Part shown: one piece after another, positions 17,552 to 26,684 of the stretch
Layout of the letters: each line of letters starts with the position of its first letter
How positions within the stretch are numbered: the first letter of the stretch is position 1
Assembly: GCA_903642325.1 (NCBI GenBank)
Contig: CAHJWM010000019.1
Location: 1 to 64,000 of the forward strand
Direction of reading: 5' to 3'
Length of the DNA: 64,000 bases
From: Myxococcales bacterium
Lineage (GTDB): Bacteria > Myxococcota_A > Polyangia > Polyangiales > Polyangiaceae
The notes under the pieces: generated by a model
Databases searched by the model: none
Seen by the model: only the letters and a program-made list of their open reading frames with translations
Told to the model about the DNA's origin: nothing
Made by a program: the position numbers and the translations under genes

Positions 17552-18247
17552 GGGCTTCGAGATCGCGCCTCGACCGCGGGCCGAGCGCGAGCGCTGCTCC
17601 GCCCGCCAAGCGCGGTACGCAGGGTCCGCGTCGGCACGCTGCCAGAGCGCGCGAAAAATCGCCGCGCATTCGGCTTTCTCAGCGTCGGGCTCGCGCTCCC
17701 GCAGGCTGGCGTCTGCGGCGTACTTTCGACCTGATGCGTGATTTGCGTACCGACGAGAGCGTGTGAAGCCCATCTGTAAGAATTTGCGCGCCATGTCCAT
17801 TCCGATAAAGTCGCGTGCTTTCCGGTAGCGGACAAATGCCCTCCAAAGCGCTTGTGACGACTCACGTGCGATCGCCGGTGTGCGAAAGCGCCAAAGCGGA
17901 AGCAGCTCACTCTTGTAGGGTTCGGCTGACAGCACGCCCCGCTCGCCGCGGCCCACTCGGTAGGCTTCCGGATTTTTTCGAAAGTCGACGCCATGATAAC
18001 CCGGCAGAGCCAGGCGGATGGGGCCGCGGGCAGTCGACGGATCCACGGGCTCCCCCCGCTGCGTGATCAGGAGCCGGCCGCAGGCACGCAGTTGAGCGGC
18101 GACCTCGCGCACCGCGGGCATGAGGGCGCGAAATCCTTTCGGATCGAGCTCGCGTGCAACCTCCGAGGGACAGATCGTTTTGCCCGCGCGCGTCTCGAGC
18201 AAACGTTGGATCGAGCGTTCGATAGCGAGCTTGCTGGGCGTGGGCAC
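17531..18247 (-). CDS. DUF3253-DUF4385 fusion protein
   Basis: Protein of 238 residues joining two uncharacterised families. Residues about 6-82 match DUF3253 (GKTICPSEVAREL, ALMPAVREVAAQL, GPIRLALPG), a small winged-helix-like domain. Residues about 90-220 match DUF4385 (YRVGRGERGVLSAEPYKSEL, WRFRTP, FIGMDMARKFLQMG, RRYANHASGRKY). Both families normally occur as stand-alone proteins as far as I know. The DUF4385 block is rich in Arg/Lys/Tyr and could bind a nucleic acid or phosphate-bearing ligand, but no catalytic motif is evident. It converges with the receiver gene and overlaps it by 21 bases. Confidence 0.88.
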   Translation of the reverse strand: MPTPSKLAIERSIQRLLETRAGKTICPSEVARELDPKGFRALMPAVREVAAQLRACGRLLITQRGEPVDPSTARGPIRLALPGYHGVDFRKNPEAYRVGRGERGVLSAEPYKSELLPLWRFRTPAIARESSQALWRAFVRYRKARDFIGMDMARKFLQMGFTRSRRYANHASGRKYAADASLREREPDAEKAECAAIFRALWQRADADPAYRAWRAEQRSRSARGRGAISKPSDKARG

Positions 18248-18437
18248 TCGCCAGCATAATCCCTGGCCCGGCCTGACGCCGCCGCTTCAAGCATGCCTCT
18301 TCGACACGCTCTGGGGCTGACCGTCATCTGTGCTCTGGCGCCCGAGGGCGGGGTCGTTCGCAGCACTGGCTTGATCAACATCGCTTCGAGGCCTGGCTTT
18401 CGCGCCAACCAGTTCGTGATCGGGCTATGATTTGGCG

Positions 18438-19328
18438 GTGTCGGACCGCTACGAGCAAGCCGTGGCCGCGCTTTATCAGGCGCCGCATGAGTCGTTTATT
18501 CTGGAGCGCAAACGGCTGGCGGCGGAGCTCAAAGGAGAGGGCGACAAAACTGGTGCCGCCACCTTCGTCAAGTTAGGTCGGCCGACGCTCTCTGCCTGGG
18601 CCGTGAATCAGCTGTGGTGGCGCGCGCGCGAGTCGTTCGATGAGCTATTTGAGACCGCTGATCGGCTGCGCAAGGGGGAGCTGACGGCGAGCACTGCACA
18701 TCGCCGGGCCGTGGCGAAGCTGACCGCCACTGCGCAAAAGCTACTCAGCGCGAGCGGTCACGCAACCGGAGATGCAACGCTCCGCCGCGTGACCATGACC
18801 CTGACGGGGTTAGCGGCCTCCGGCGGTTTCGCTCCCGAGCCGCCCGGCGCCCTGACGAGGGACCGCGACCCACCGGGGTTCGAGGCGTTCGGAATCGCGA
18901 GCCTCGGCGGCGAGCTCGCCCCGGCGGAAAGCCCGGAAAAGACGCGTCGCAGCTCGTCGAAAGCATGGGGAGCTCGGCGCGGCCCTGCCGGCGAAAAGCA
19001 CGCCACAGAAAAGCACGCCACAGAAAAGCACGCCGCAGAAAAGCACGCCGCAGATAAAGACGCGGCCCACAAACGCGCGGCAGCGGAGGCCAAGCGCCGT
19101 GCGGCGGAAGCCGAGGAAGCGCGCGCTAAGGAGGCCCAGCGGGCACGGCGTGAAGCCAAACGTCGCGAGCTGGAAGCTGCGATGCGCGCAACCGAGGGGG
19201 AGCTCGCGACTGCAGAACGCGCCCGCGATCGCTTGGCCAAGGAGCTCGCCGCGACCGAACGGCTCGTGGCGCACACGCGCACCGAGCTCGAGCACGCGGT
19301 GCAGCGCCTCACAGCGCTTGGAGACTGA
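18438..19328 (+). CDS. coiled-coil protein of unknown function
   Basis: About 296 residues with no signal or membrane segment. Residues 1-150 form a helical domain (RYEQAVAALYQAPHESF, ERKRLAAELK, LGRPTLSAWAVNQLWW, DRDPPGFEAFGI) that I associate with an unnamed family of GC-rich bacteria. A linker with four EKHAT/EKHAA repeats follows. The last 100 residues are a very charged Ala/Glu/Arg/Lys helix with heptad spacing, certainly a coiled coil. An in-frame stop at 18429 limits the start to TTG 18432 or GTG 18438; the GTG was chosen. A structural or nucleoid-type role is possible; there is no direct evidence. Confidence 0.8.
   Translation: MSDRYEQAVAALYQAPHESFILERKRLAAELKGEGDKTGAATFVKLGRPTLSAWAVNQLWWRARESFDELFETADRLRKGELTASTAHRRAVAKLTATAQKLLSASGHATGDATLRRVTMTLTGLAASGGFAPEPPGALTRDRDPPGFEAFGIASLGGELAPAESPEKTRRSSSKAWGARRGPAGEKHATEKHATEKHAAEKHAADKDAAHKRAAAEAKRRAAEAEEARAKEAQRARREAKRRELEAAMRATEGELATAERARDRLAKELAATERLVAHTRTELEHAVQRLTALGD
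18993..19052 (+). repeat. four 15-bp tandem repeats
   Basis: Units of GAAAAGCACGCC plus ACA or GCA repeat four times (18993, 19008, 19023, 19038) and encode EKHAT or EKHAA. A degraded fifth unit follows (DKDAA). It is in frame within the coiled-coil protein. Confidence 0.95.
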
Positions 19329-19607
19329 GCGGACAGCAGCCCAGTTGAATCCCGGACTACCCGAGAGCTGCTCACTAACAGTAGGCTCGCGAGAGCACGA
19401 CCGCCCACGGAATGAAGTCGCGGTCTCGCCGCCATGAATGCGTCGCAGCGTCTGTGTCAATCTGCCTCGCGTCGTGCGCTAGCTGTCGCCGAAAAACGCG
19501 CCTATGACCGCGATAGCTAACCCGGCTCCGAAATCGGCTAAAAAAGTCGCGCCGGGACGCGGGGTGCCACTGTCTAACGTTGGAACGGGGGCTGCATACG
19601 CAGACGC

Positions 19608-21545
19608 ATGAAATTGGCCGACGCGCGCTCCTGGCTCGCAACTATCGGACGGCGGGCGCCCTTCAATTGGCCAGTGAAACGTAAAGTGCGTTGGGCCGTG
19701 GCGCTCATGTTGGTGCTGCTCGCGTACCCGGTGCTGGTGACCGCCGCCCTAGAGACGGGCCTGGTCGAGAAGCTACTCGCTTCAGAGGACCTGCGAGTCG
19801 AGATCCAAAACCCGGCTTACACCATTTGGCCTGGAAAGATCCGCATGAAGCACGTGCGCATCCTCGTGAACGGGACGACGCAGTTCATCTTGGAGGGGGA
19901 AGATTTAGTTCTGAACCTGCGCCTGCTGGAGCTCGTCAAGCGCCACGTGCACGTCACGGAGCTAGCTGCCCACAACGTGCTCTACCAAATGCGAGTGCAG
20001 GTCAAGGACACCAAAGGCATCGAGAAACGGGTCGCGGCTTATCCGCCCTTGGACGGGCTGCCCGGCAAGAATGTGATTCACGAGGCGACGGCGAAGCAGA
20101 CGGAAAAAGACGAGCCGGATTGGACGGTATTGGTCGGGGGCTTGGACATCGCAGTTCGCGAGCTCTGGTTCTTCGAGTACCGCTATCTAGGTAAAGGGCG
20201 GCTGCGCGGAGGGTTCACCGTCGGCCCCCACGTGATGGAGGTGAGTACTGCAGTGCAAGAGTTAGGTCCGGGCGAGCTCCGCTTCGGTGGAGAGCAGGTC
20301 GTGGCCACCAGCCTGCGCGGTCAGATCACCGCCAACATACCCAAAGTCGATCCCGACGCGCACGCTGATGCCAGCTTCATGGAGCTCGTGACCGCACGCG
20401 TGAATATGCGGGCGGACGTGCAGTCACTTAGCATTGCCGGCGCCTATGCGCCGAACTTGGACATCAGCAAGGGAGACGGCCCGCTCACGGTCGACCTGTA
20501 CCTGGATAAAGGCAAGCTCGGCAGCAAAAGTCACCTGGACTTTCATACCGATGCAGTTCGCCTCAAAGGTGATGGCTATGGCGTAGGGACGGACTGGCAA
20601 CTCAATTTCGATGCCGCGGGCTCCGCCGAGCAGTTACCGTTGATCACCTCTGCCTCGAAGTCGACCTACGTTTCACTCGCACGCGGCAACAAGTCCTTCA
20701 CCGTCCAAATGCACGGTCATCGCGAAGAAGCGAAGCTCGATACGATTCAACTGAGCCGCTCTACCGACTTGAAGGCAGCGTCGGTCCGCATGCCTAACAT
20801 CGTTTGCTCGGACTTGAAGGACGTGCCGGCCGTGCTCGCGCCCGACGGGCCGGTGAAAATCAAGAGCGGCACCGCCAACGCTTCCTTGAACCTCGATATG
20901 GATCACGAATACTGGGCACACGGGCCGCTCACGACCACGACGAAAGATTTGGACCTCGACGTAGCCGGCGTGGACGTTGCGAGCAACGTGAAACTGAGCA
21001 CTGAAGTCAGGCTAAATCCCAAGCTCAAAACTAACCTCCTGCAGAACATGGCCTTTACTCTGCGTGACCTGAGCATGCATGCAGGCAGTCGCTCGGTCAC
21101 GGGCTGGTGGATGAACGTCGACAGCAAACGCCTGACTTATTGGAATAACGATCCGTCCCGCTTCGAGGGCACGCTCGCCATCCGCGCCCGGGACTTGGAT
21201 CCCGTGTTGAAGGCCTTAGCGGAAAAAGACGTCATAAGTGGTCTGATCCCGATGTTCGTGAGCCTGAATGACTTTCGCGCCGGAACGACGATTCGCACGT
21301 CCGGCGAGATGACGGACATCGTGCTCTCGTCCGATAGTCAAATCTGGGACGCGGCTGGGCGAATCTATAAAAATGGGAACAAGTCGCAAATGGCGCTCGT
21401 AGTGGGCGGCCAAGCGGTCTCAGTCGGCATCGCCAGTAAGGATGGCCACTTGGAGATCATGCCCTTCGCCAAAACTGGGTGGCTCAACGATCACTTGCGT
21501 GAGTTCCCGGGGCCCGTGGAAGTGATGAAGCATCCAAAGCCGTAG
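19608..21545 (+). CDS. AsmA-like single-pass envelope protein
   Basis: Protein of 645 residues. A cytoplasmic N-terminus with basic residues is followed by one helix at about 33-52 (WAVALMLVLLAYPVLVTAAL), and the rest is a long beta-rich periplasmic region. IQNPAYTIWPGKIRMKHVRI, repeated sheet-forming segments and DIVLSSDSQIWDAAG near the end resemble AsmA/DUF748-type proteins, which form long grooves implicated in phospholipid transport or outer membrane assembly. The assignment rests on topology and general pattern, not on a diagnostic motif. It stands alone, with a hairpin between it and the convergent aldo/keto reductase gene. Confidence 0.82.
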   Translation: MKLADARSWLATIGRRAPFNWPVKRKVRWAVALMLVLLAYPVLVTAALETGLVEKLLASEDLRVEIQNPAYTIWPGKIRMKHVRILVNGTTQFILEGEDLVLNLRLLELVKRHVHVTELAAHNVLYQMRVQVKDTKGIEKRVAAYPPLDGLPGKNVIHEATAKQTEKDEPDWTVLVGGLDIAVRELWFFEYRYLGKGRLRGGFTVGPHVMEVSTAVQELGPGELRFGGEQVVATSLRGQITANIPKVDPDAHADASFMELVTARVNMRADVQSLSIAGAYAPNLDISKGDGPLTVDLYLDKGKLGSKSHLDFHTDAVRLKGDGYGVGTDWQLNFDAAGSAEQLPLITSASKSTYVSLARGNKSFTVQMHGHREEAKLDTIQLSRSTDLKAASVRMPNIVCSDLKDVPAVLAPDGPVKIKSGTANASLNLDMDHEYWAHGPLTTTTKDLDLDVAGVDVASNVKLSTEVRLNPKLKTNLLQNMAFTLRDLSMHAGSRSVTGWWMNVDSKRLTYWNNDPSRFEGTLAIRARDLDPVLKALAEKDVISGLIPMFVSLNDFRAGTTIRTSGEMTDIVLSSDSQIWDAAGRIYKNGNKSQMALVVGGQAVSVGIASKDGHLEIMPFAKTGWLNDHLREFPGPVEVMKHPKP

Positions 21546-21628
21546 CCAGCTAAGGTACGAACCCCGAGCTCGGCGCTCTGGCGAGGCGTTGCTCGGCTTG
21601 CAGCGTGCGGCGCCAAGCTTGCCTCGCT

Positions 21629-21652
21629 GTAGCGACCCGAACATCGGGCTAC
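21629..21652. terminator. hairpin between convergent genes
   Basis: GTAG (21629-21632) and CCCGA (21636-21640) pair with TCGGG and CTAC (21644-21652) with a three-base bulge. It lies 86 bases after the AsmA-like gene and 30 bases after the reductase gene and could serve both. Confidence 0.5.
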
Positions 21653-21681
21653 GGCCGCGTGAGCAAGGTTGTCCGTGCGAC

Positions 21682-22779
21682 TCAGATTTCTGCGCTTTCC
21701 AACCACTTCGGATTCTTTGCCGTACCGTCGTATTTTTGGGCGGTTTTGAATAGCTCGTGCTTTCCGTCTTTGGCTTCCGGAGCGCTCCGAGCGAGCAGGC
21801 TTTGCCGTTCCTCAGCCGAAAGGGGTACGAAATTCTGCGCGAGCTTCAACGCCTGATCCAGAATCTCCTTCCCGTCGATGCCGGTGATGACTACGGAAGT
21901 CGGCAGGCTGAGCGCGTAGCGCAGACACTCCACCGGTTGCACGACACCGCTTTTGAGAATGTCGCCGGACCCCATCGATTTCATGCCCAGGACGCCGATA
22001 CCGTGTTGCACCAAAACTGGCAGCACGGCTTGCTCGAAGCTCTTGTAATGCGCGTCCATCACGTTCAGCGGCATTTGCACGGTGTCAAAAGTGAAGCCGG
22101 CTTTGCGGGCCGTCGCCAACATGTGTAAGTGGATCGCCGGGTCCTTGTGGCCCGTAAAGCCGATGTGGCGAATTTTTCCAGCTTTTTTGGCCGCCTGAAG
22201 AGTGCCGATCACGCCGTCCGACGCAAAGGCTCGCTCGGGGTCGGTCATGCGGATCACTTCGTGCACTTGCACCAAGTCGATGACGTCGGTCTGAAGCTGC
22301 TTGAGCGACTGCTCGAGTTGACCATTGGCGGCCTTAGCCGTTCTGCCGTCCAACTTGGTCATCAAGAAGACGCGTTTCCGGTAGCCATCGCGGAGCGCCT
22401 TACCCATACGCTCCTGACTTAAGCCCTCGTTGTAGTCCCAGCAGTTGTCGAAAAAAGTGATGCCGCCCTCAATGGCGTCGCGCATCAGTTGAATGCTTTC
22501 GTCGTCGCTGAGGTTCTTCTGACCGATGTGCGAGCCGCCCAAGCCGAGCATGGACACCATCTCGCCCGTGGAGCCGAGCTTGCGCTTGGGAACTCCCTGT
22601 GGTGCCGGCACCGGCGGAGCCGATCCGACGGACTGCGCGGCCTGTGGACCCTGTGCTGCGCTGTCCGCACCCGCGGTGGCTTTCTGCCCCGGCCCGGACC
22701 GCTGCCGACACGCGGCGAGCCCGACTAATCCGCTAAATGAAAGGCGACAGAATTCCGCGCGGCTGAGCTCATTCTTCAT
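21682..22779 (-). CDS. exported aldo/keto reductase
   Basis: NAD(P)-dependent oxidoreductase of 365 residues, longer than the usual 310-330 because of an N-terminal extension. The first 25 residues read as a signal ending in the lipobox-like GLVGLAAC, preceded by SRAEFCR, which looks like a Tat motif SRRxFLK with the second Arg lost. A Pro/Ala/Gln-rich linker follows. The catalytic tetrad is visible: Asp and Tyr in FFDNCWDYNEG, Lys in MTKLDG and His in VQVHEV. VVITGIDGKEILDQAL is the C-terminal cofactor segment. The next gene on this strand is 42 bases upstream. Confidence 0.9.
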   Translation of the reverse strand: MKNELSRAEFCRLSFSGLVGLAACRQRSGPGQKATAGADSAAQGPQAAQSVGSAPPVPAPQGVPKRKLGSTGEMVSMLGLGGSHIGQKNLSDDESIQLMRDAIEGGITFFDNCWDYNEGLSQERMGKALRDGYRKRVFLMTKLDGRTAKAANGQLEQSLKQLQTDVIDLVQVHEVIRMTDPERAFASDGVIGTLQAAKKAGKIRHIGFTGHKDPAIHLHMLATARKAGFTFDTVQMPLNVMDAHYKSFEQAVLPVLVQHGIGVLGMKSMGSGDILKSGVVQPVECLRYALSLPTSVVITGIDGKEILDQALKLAQNFVPLSAEERQSLLARSAPEAKDGKHELFKTAQKYDGTAKNPKWLESAEI

Positions 22780-22821
22780 ATGGGCGCGAGTGCAACGCCC
22801 ATGCCGGCGGGAGCATACGCA

Positions 22822-23289
22822 TCACGGCTTGTCGGCTTTCGCGCGGCGAAGCTTTGGCTCGTCCGTGATGTCGCGTACCACGATTGTGGGAGCGGTAGGC
22901 GACGTTAAATCGCCGCGCTCTGCGGTCACCTGATCAATCAGGTCGAGGGTGCGCGTGATGAGCCGGGCCAATTCGGCCTCGAGACTGCGCGGGTCCCGAC
23001 CTTGGGCGGTCGTTATGATGCCGTGGGTCATGGTGCGGATCTGGCTTGCCGCCGCCAAGAGTGCACGGCGCTGCGCCGGAGTGGGCGTAGCGGACTGATG
23101 TTGCGATAAAGCGCTTGCCATCTCGTTGGCCGCGCGAATCATCAGCAGCAGCGGCCCAGGCACGGTCCCCCGCCGCAGCTGCTGTAGGTAAGCCACGGAG
23201 CTATCGAGCAAACCCAGAGAGCGACGCGCGAGCTCTCGCGGTCCGTGCAAGCGGCTCACGCGTAGCGCTCGCTGGCCAAGCTCAGCCAT
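22822..23289 (-). CDS. helical protein of unknown function
   Basis: A 155-residue hydrophilic protein that seems entirely alpha-helical (LARRSLGLLDSSVAYLQQL, LLLMIRAANEMASALSQH, EAELARLITRTLDLIDQV). It has no signal, membrane segment or recognisable motif. It lies 42 bases upstream of the aldo/keto reductase in the same direction, so the two are probably cotranscribed. The frame is consistently GC-rich at third positions, which supports it being coding. Confidence 0.65.
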   Translation of the reverse strand: MAELGQRALRVSRLHGPRELARRSLGLLDSSVAYLQQLRRGTVPGPLLLMIRAANEMASALSQHQSATPTPAQRRALLAAASQIRTMTHGIITTAQGRDPRSLEAELARLITRTLDLIDQVTAERGDLTSPTAPTIVVRDITDEPKLRRAKADKP

Positions 23290-23526
23290 CGACGACTCGC
23301 ATGCGAAAGGTGCTTACCTGCATGTGTCATCCGTGCAGTATAGCGTGCCCCGCGCTTGACCGGTGCGCCCCGCGATCGTGACCCCGCGAACTCGACTCTT
23401 CAGCTGGCCGCGGCGACGAGCAATAGGCGCCTCTCTCGATGGCAAGCTTGCTGCTTCTGGTTGATGGGTGCTCATGCTCAGCTACGCTGCGGCGTGGAAG
23501 CACTGCTCCCGTCACCGCCGCCAAAG

Positions 23527-24411
23527 ATGCGGAGGCGAAGTCTCTGGCGGATTATGGCGGCCCCGCTGCGCGCATGGCACCTGCTCTCCCTGGATGCACC
23601 GACGGTCGCGGCGACTTGGTGCTTCGCGTTTGCACGTGCCGCGGGCCTGCCCCGTTCAGCGTGGCCATTGAAGTGCTCGGTTGCATTCCTCTGCATTGCG
23701 TGTTGGCTGTGCTACGTGGGCGACCGCATTCTGGATGCACGCACCGCGCGCGCCGGCTTGCGCGAACGCCATCGATTTTACGGGCGGCTGTGGCGTCGGG
23801 GGCGCACCGGGTTGCTGGCCGCACTGTCCTTCGCGTCGCTCGCGTGCGCGGCCTGTGCGGTGCTTGGTCTACCGCGCCCGGTGTTCATTTCGTACGCACT
23901 GCTCACGACTTGTGCGCTCGTTTACTTCCGGTGGGTGCATTGGGGGGCCCCTCACTCAGCTCGCGCAGTTGCGAAGGAAACGGTTGTGGCGAGTCTGTTT
24001 GCGTTGGCATGCGTTATCCCAACCTGGAGCGCGGCTTCTCCGGTTCTGCACACGAGCCTTGCACTTTTCGGCGTCCTCTTCGCTGCTTTGTGCTGGTTGA
24101 ATTGTGTTGCCATCGAGCGTTGGGAGAGCGGAGGCCGGCTCGGCGCGGACGCTCACACGTCCACGCGTTGGGCCGCGCAGCACCTTTTTACGCTGCTCGC
24201 GATTGGCGTACTCACGGCGGGAGGGTCCGCTCTGTTCGGGCGAGCTGGCGGACCTGCACGGCGGATCGCCCCGTCCCTAGCCAGCGCGTTCCTTCTTTTG
24301 GCGGCGCTCGAGCGTTTTCGAGTTCGCCTCTCGAGCGAAGCGCTGCGAATTCTAGCCGACTTGGCCCTGCTGACCCCCGTTGGTTGGTGGTTAATCGGCA
24401 ACCTTCCTTGA
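23527..24411 (+). CDS. UbiA-like polytopic membrane protein
   Basis: About 294 residues with seven to nine hydrophobic helices. LLSLDAPTVAATW opens the first helix, and WLCYVGDRILDART ends the second with an acidic pattern recalling the first Asp-rich motif of UbiA prenyltransferases. A second conserved patch is WLNCVAIERWES. The Asp motifs are not canonical, so prenyl transfer is only a possibility. The frame is open back to 23356, but that segment is not membrane-like and the ATG at 23527 was chosen (ATG 23554 or GTG 23494 are possible). Its stop codon overlaps the TTG start of the methyltransferase gene (TTGA). Confidence 0.8.
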   Translation: MRRRSLWRIMAAPLRAWHLLSLDAPTVAATWCFAFARAAGLPRSAWPLKCSVAFLCIACWLCYVGDRILDARTARAGLRERHRFYGRLWRRGRTGLLAALSFASLACAACAVLGLPRPVFISYALLTTCALVYFRWVHWGAPHSARAVAKETVVASLFALACVIPTWSAASPVLHTSLALFGVLFAALCWLNCVAIERWESGGRLGADAHTSTRWAAQHLFTLLAIGVLTAGGSALFGRAGGPARRIAPSLASAFLLLAALERFRVRLSSEALRILADLALLTPVGWWLIGNLP

Positions 24412-25220
24412 GATCCCGACTAAAATCGCCTAATTTCGACCGCTTGGCGCGCATTTATGCGCCCCTCGAACGACTGAGCTTTGGTGGCGCGTTGATGCGA
24501 CGCCGGGAGTGTTTCCTTGAGCATCCGCGCCTAGCGAGCGCACGGCGGGCGCTCATTTTGGGCGATGGGGATGGCCGTTTCTGCGCCGCGCTCCTCCGCC
24601 GCTACCCGGACCTTGAAGTGACTGCCGTGGACGTTAGCGCAGCTATGCTCGCCGCACTTTCGCATCGTGTAGCGCGTGGCACCCCAGACGCTGCGCTGAG
24701 TCTCGAATGTGCAGACGCGCGCTCATGGACTCCGGCACCCCGCAGCTATGACCTGCTGATCGCTCACTTCTTCTTCGACTGCTTCTCGAGCAACGACGCC
24801 GCAAGCCTCATTGCGCGAATGGATCCCGCTGCCGCGCCTGACGCGTGCTGGGTGATCTCTGACTTTGCCGTGCCCGATCGCGGGTTAGCTTCCCTATTCG
24901 CTCCTGTTTTGATTCGAACGCTTTATTATGTCTTCAAAGTCCTCACCGGGCTGTCGGTTACTCGGCTCCCGAGCTACGGAGGCCCGCTCGTGCGCGCTGG
25001 ATATTCCCTACGCGCAGTCGAGACGGCGCTTGGCGGCGCGCTACGGTCTGAGCTGTGGGAGCGGGAGCTCGGTTTGACTGGATCTCCCGAGCCCCCCGAG
25101 GGCTCCCTGACGACACCGCACAGCAAGCTCACTGAGCTACAAGTCACACAGCAGCGCGGCGACCGCCGAACCTGCCAACCAGAAAGAGCACCAACAACGC
25201 TCCGGCAACGCTACCGATAA
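24408..25220 (+). CDS. class I SAM methyltransferase coupled to the UbiA-like gene
   Basis: About 270 residues starting with TTG inside the TTGA overlap with the preceding gene. NFDRLARIYAPLERLSFGG opens the fold. The SAM motif is ALILGDGDGRFCAALL, followed by VTAVDVSAAMLAAL and DLLIAHFFFDCFS. WVISDFAVPD and the hydrophobic LFAPVLIRTLYYVFKVLTGL resemble menaquinone/UbiE-like and lipid methyltransferases. The substrate is probably a lipid-soluble compound handled by its membrane partner; this is inference. The last 26 codons run antisense over the end of the GlsB-like gene, so the true functional C-terminus may be shorter. Confidence 0.85.
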   Translation: MRSRLKSPNFDRLARIYAPLERLSFGGALMRRRECFLEHPRLASARRALILGDGDGRFCAALLRRYPDLEVTAVDVSAAMLAALSHRVARGTPDAALSLECADARSWTPAPRSYDLLIAHFFFDCFSSNDAASLIARMDPAAAPDACWVISDFAVPDRGLASLFAPVLIRTLYYVFKVLTGLSVTRLPSYGGPLVRAGYSLRAVETALGGALRSELWERELGLTGSPEPPEGSLTTPHSKLTELQVTQQRGDRRTCQPERAPTTLRQRYR

Positions 25221-25407
25221 TGCCCGAAGTGTTGAGGTCCATCACGCGGTTGTTGGTGATCAACGACACCAGGAACCCGCCGACGAACGAGCCTGCAATT
25301 CCGAGCAGCGCCGTCGCGACGAGCCCCATGCTCTGAGTCCCGGGCATAATGGCGCGCGCAAGAAAACCAACAACCAAGCCAAAAACGACAAACAGTAAAA
25401 TGCTCAT
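25144..25407 (-). CDS. GlsB/YeaQ/YmgE-family membrane protein
   Basis: Small membrane protein of 87 residues with three glycine-rich helices (LLFVVFGLVVGFLARAIMPG, ATALLGIAGSFVGGFL, GSVAGALLVLFLVG), the exact pattern of the transglycosylase-associated/GlsB family induced by general stress in many bacteria. The molecular function is unknown. The ATG at 25407 follows a good ribosome site (GGAGGAG, five to eight bases upstream), so the frame's further extension was rejected. Its 3' end overlaps the methyltransferase gene by 77 bases. Confidence 0.92.
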   Translation of the reverse strand: MSILLFVVFGLVVGFLARAIMPGTQSMGLVATALLGIAGSFVGGFLVSLITNNRVMDLNTSGIIGSVAGALLVLFLVGRFGGRRAAV

Positions 25408-25834
25408 TTGCTCTCCTCCGAGGCCGGCTACCGCGCGCAGCCGAGACGGTGCGGCGTGCTGACGGGCCCGTATTGGCAACTATTGCGCCAACTCGAGCGA
25501 GCGGCGTTCGCGCGACTTTTGCGTCGATTTCTCGTCGCGTAAATCGCGAAAACGGGGCGGTCTGCTACGGCTGATGGAGCAGATTACACTTCTGCCGCTC
25601 GCCCGCGTTTCGCCCGTCAGGCGAACGTCTCGTCGGAGCGTCTACAATCTCGTCAGAGCTTGAAAATACCGAGACAACTGCCCGACCGCTGAGCGTTGCT
25701 CGAAATGCGGTCGCCGGCTCATAGTTCGCAGCCTGGAGCCCGCTTTGCTCCGACATAGGCTGACCATCAGGCGCATTCCTTGCACTGGGTCGGCTCAGCG
25801 GGCGCCGTATCGGCGCAACGCGGGGACCAACCGA
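25408..25834. promoter_or_regulatory. divergent regulatory region with direct repeats
   Basis: 427 bases between the GlsB-like gene and a divergent lipoprotein gene. TCTCGTCGGAGC (25628-25639) recurs as TCTCGTCAGAGC at 25648-25659, exactly 20 bases on, with one mismatch. That is two helical turns, as for an activator binding one face of the DNA. CGATTT and AAATCG form a further short dyad near 25527-25548. No gene is supported here. Confidence 0.35.
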
Positions 25835-26329
<495 letters not shown>

Positions 26330-26380
26330 ACCGGTAATTGACCGGCTCGATCCAGACCACTCGATTCGAAAAGGAACCCA

Positions 26381-26665
26381 ATGCCATCACCATTAGATAT
26401 GTTGCTCGATGCGGTAAAAAATTCCATTGGTGACCACGCCGGTCAACAGTCGCACACGGGGTTCGATCCAAGCGCCCTACTCAACCAGGTTACTAGTATC
26501 TTCGGCCAACATCAGGCGCAATACGGCAACCCAGGCGCCCCCAAGCCCGCGAGCCAAGATCCATACGGTGACCCAGGCGCGGTGGGTTCCTCCGTTGGCC
26601 GAGTGCCAGGCAATGTGAAGCCTGCGAGCGCTGATCCATACGGTGACCCGGCCGACCAGAAATAA
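26381..26665 (+). CDS. small protein with DPYGDP repeats
   Basis: 94 residues, no signal or membrane segment. The first half is amphipathic (MLLDAVKNSIGDHAGQQ, FDPSALLNQVTSIFGQHQ). The second is Pro/Gly-rich with two copies of KPAS-DPYGDP and ends in ADQK. Function unknown. It is the second gene of a probable two-gene unit with the lipoprotein at 25835. A T-tract terminator lies just beyond its stop, inside the convergent gene. Confidence 0.72.
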   Translation: MPSPLDMLLDAVKNSIGDHAGQQSHTGFDPSALLNQVTSIFGQHQAQYGNPGAPKPASQDPYGDPGAVGSSVGRVPGNVKPASADPYGDPADQK

Positions 26666-26684
26666 AGTCAGCGAGGTCCGGCCA

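Noticed and set aside
23439-24407. Extension of the methyltransferase frame upstream
   Set aside because: It overlaps the UbiA-like gene throughout; the methyltransferase fold begins only after 24408.
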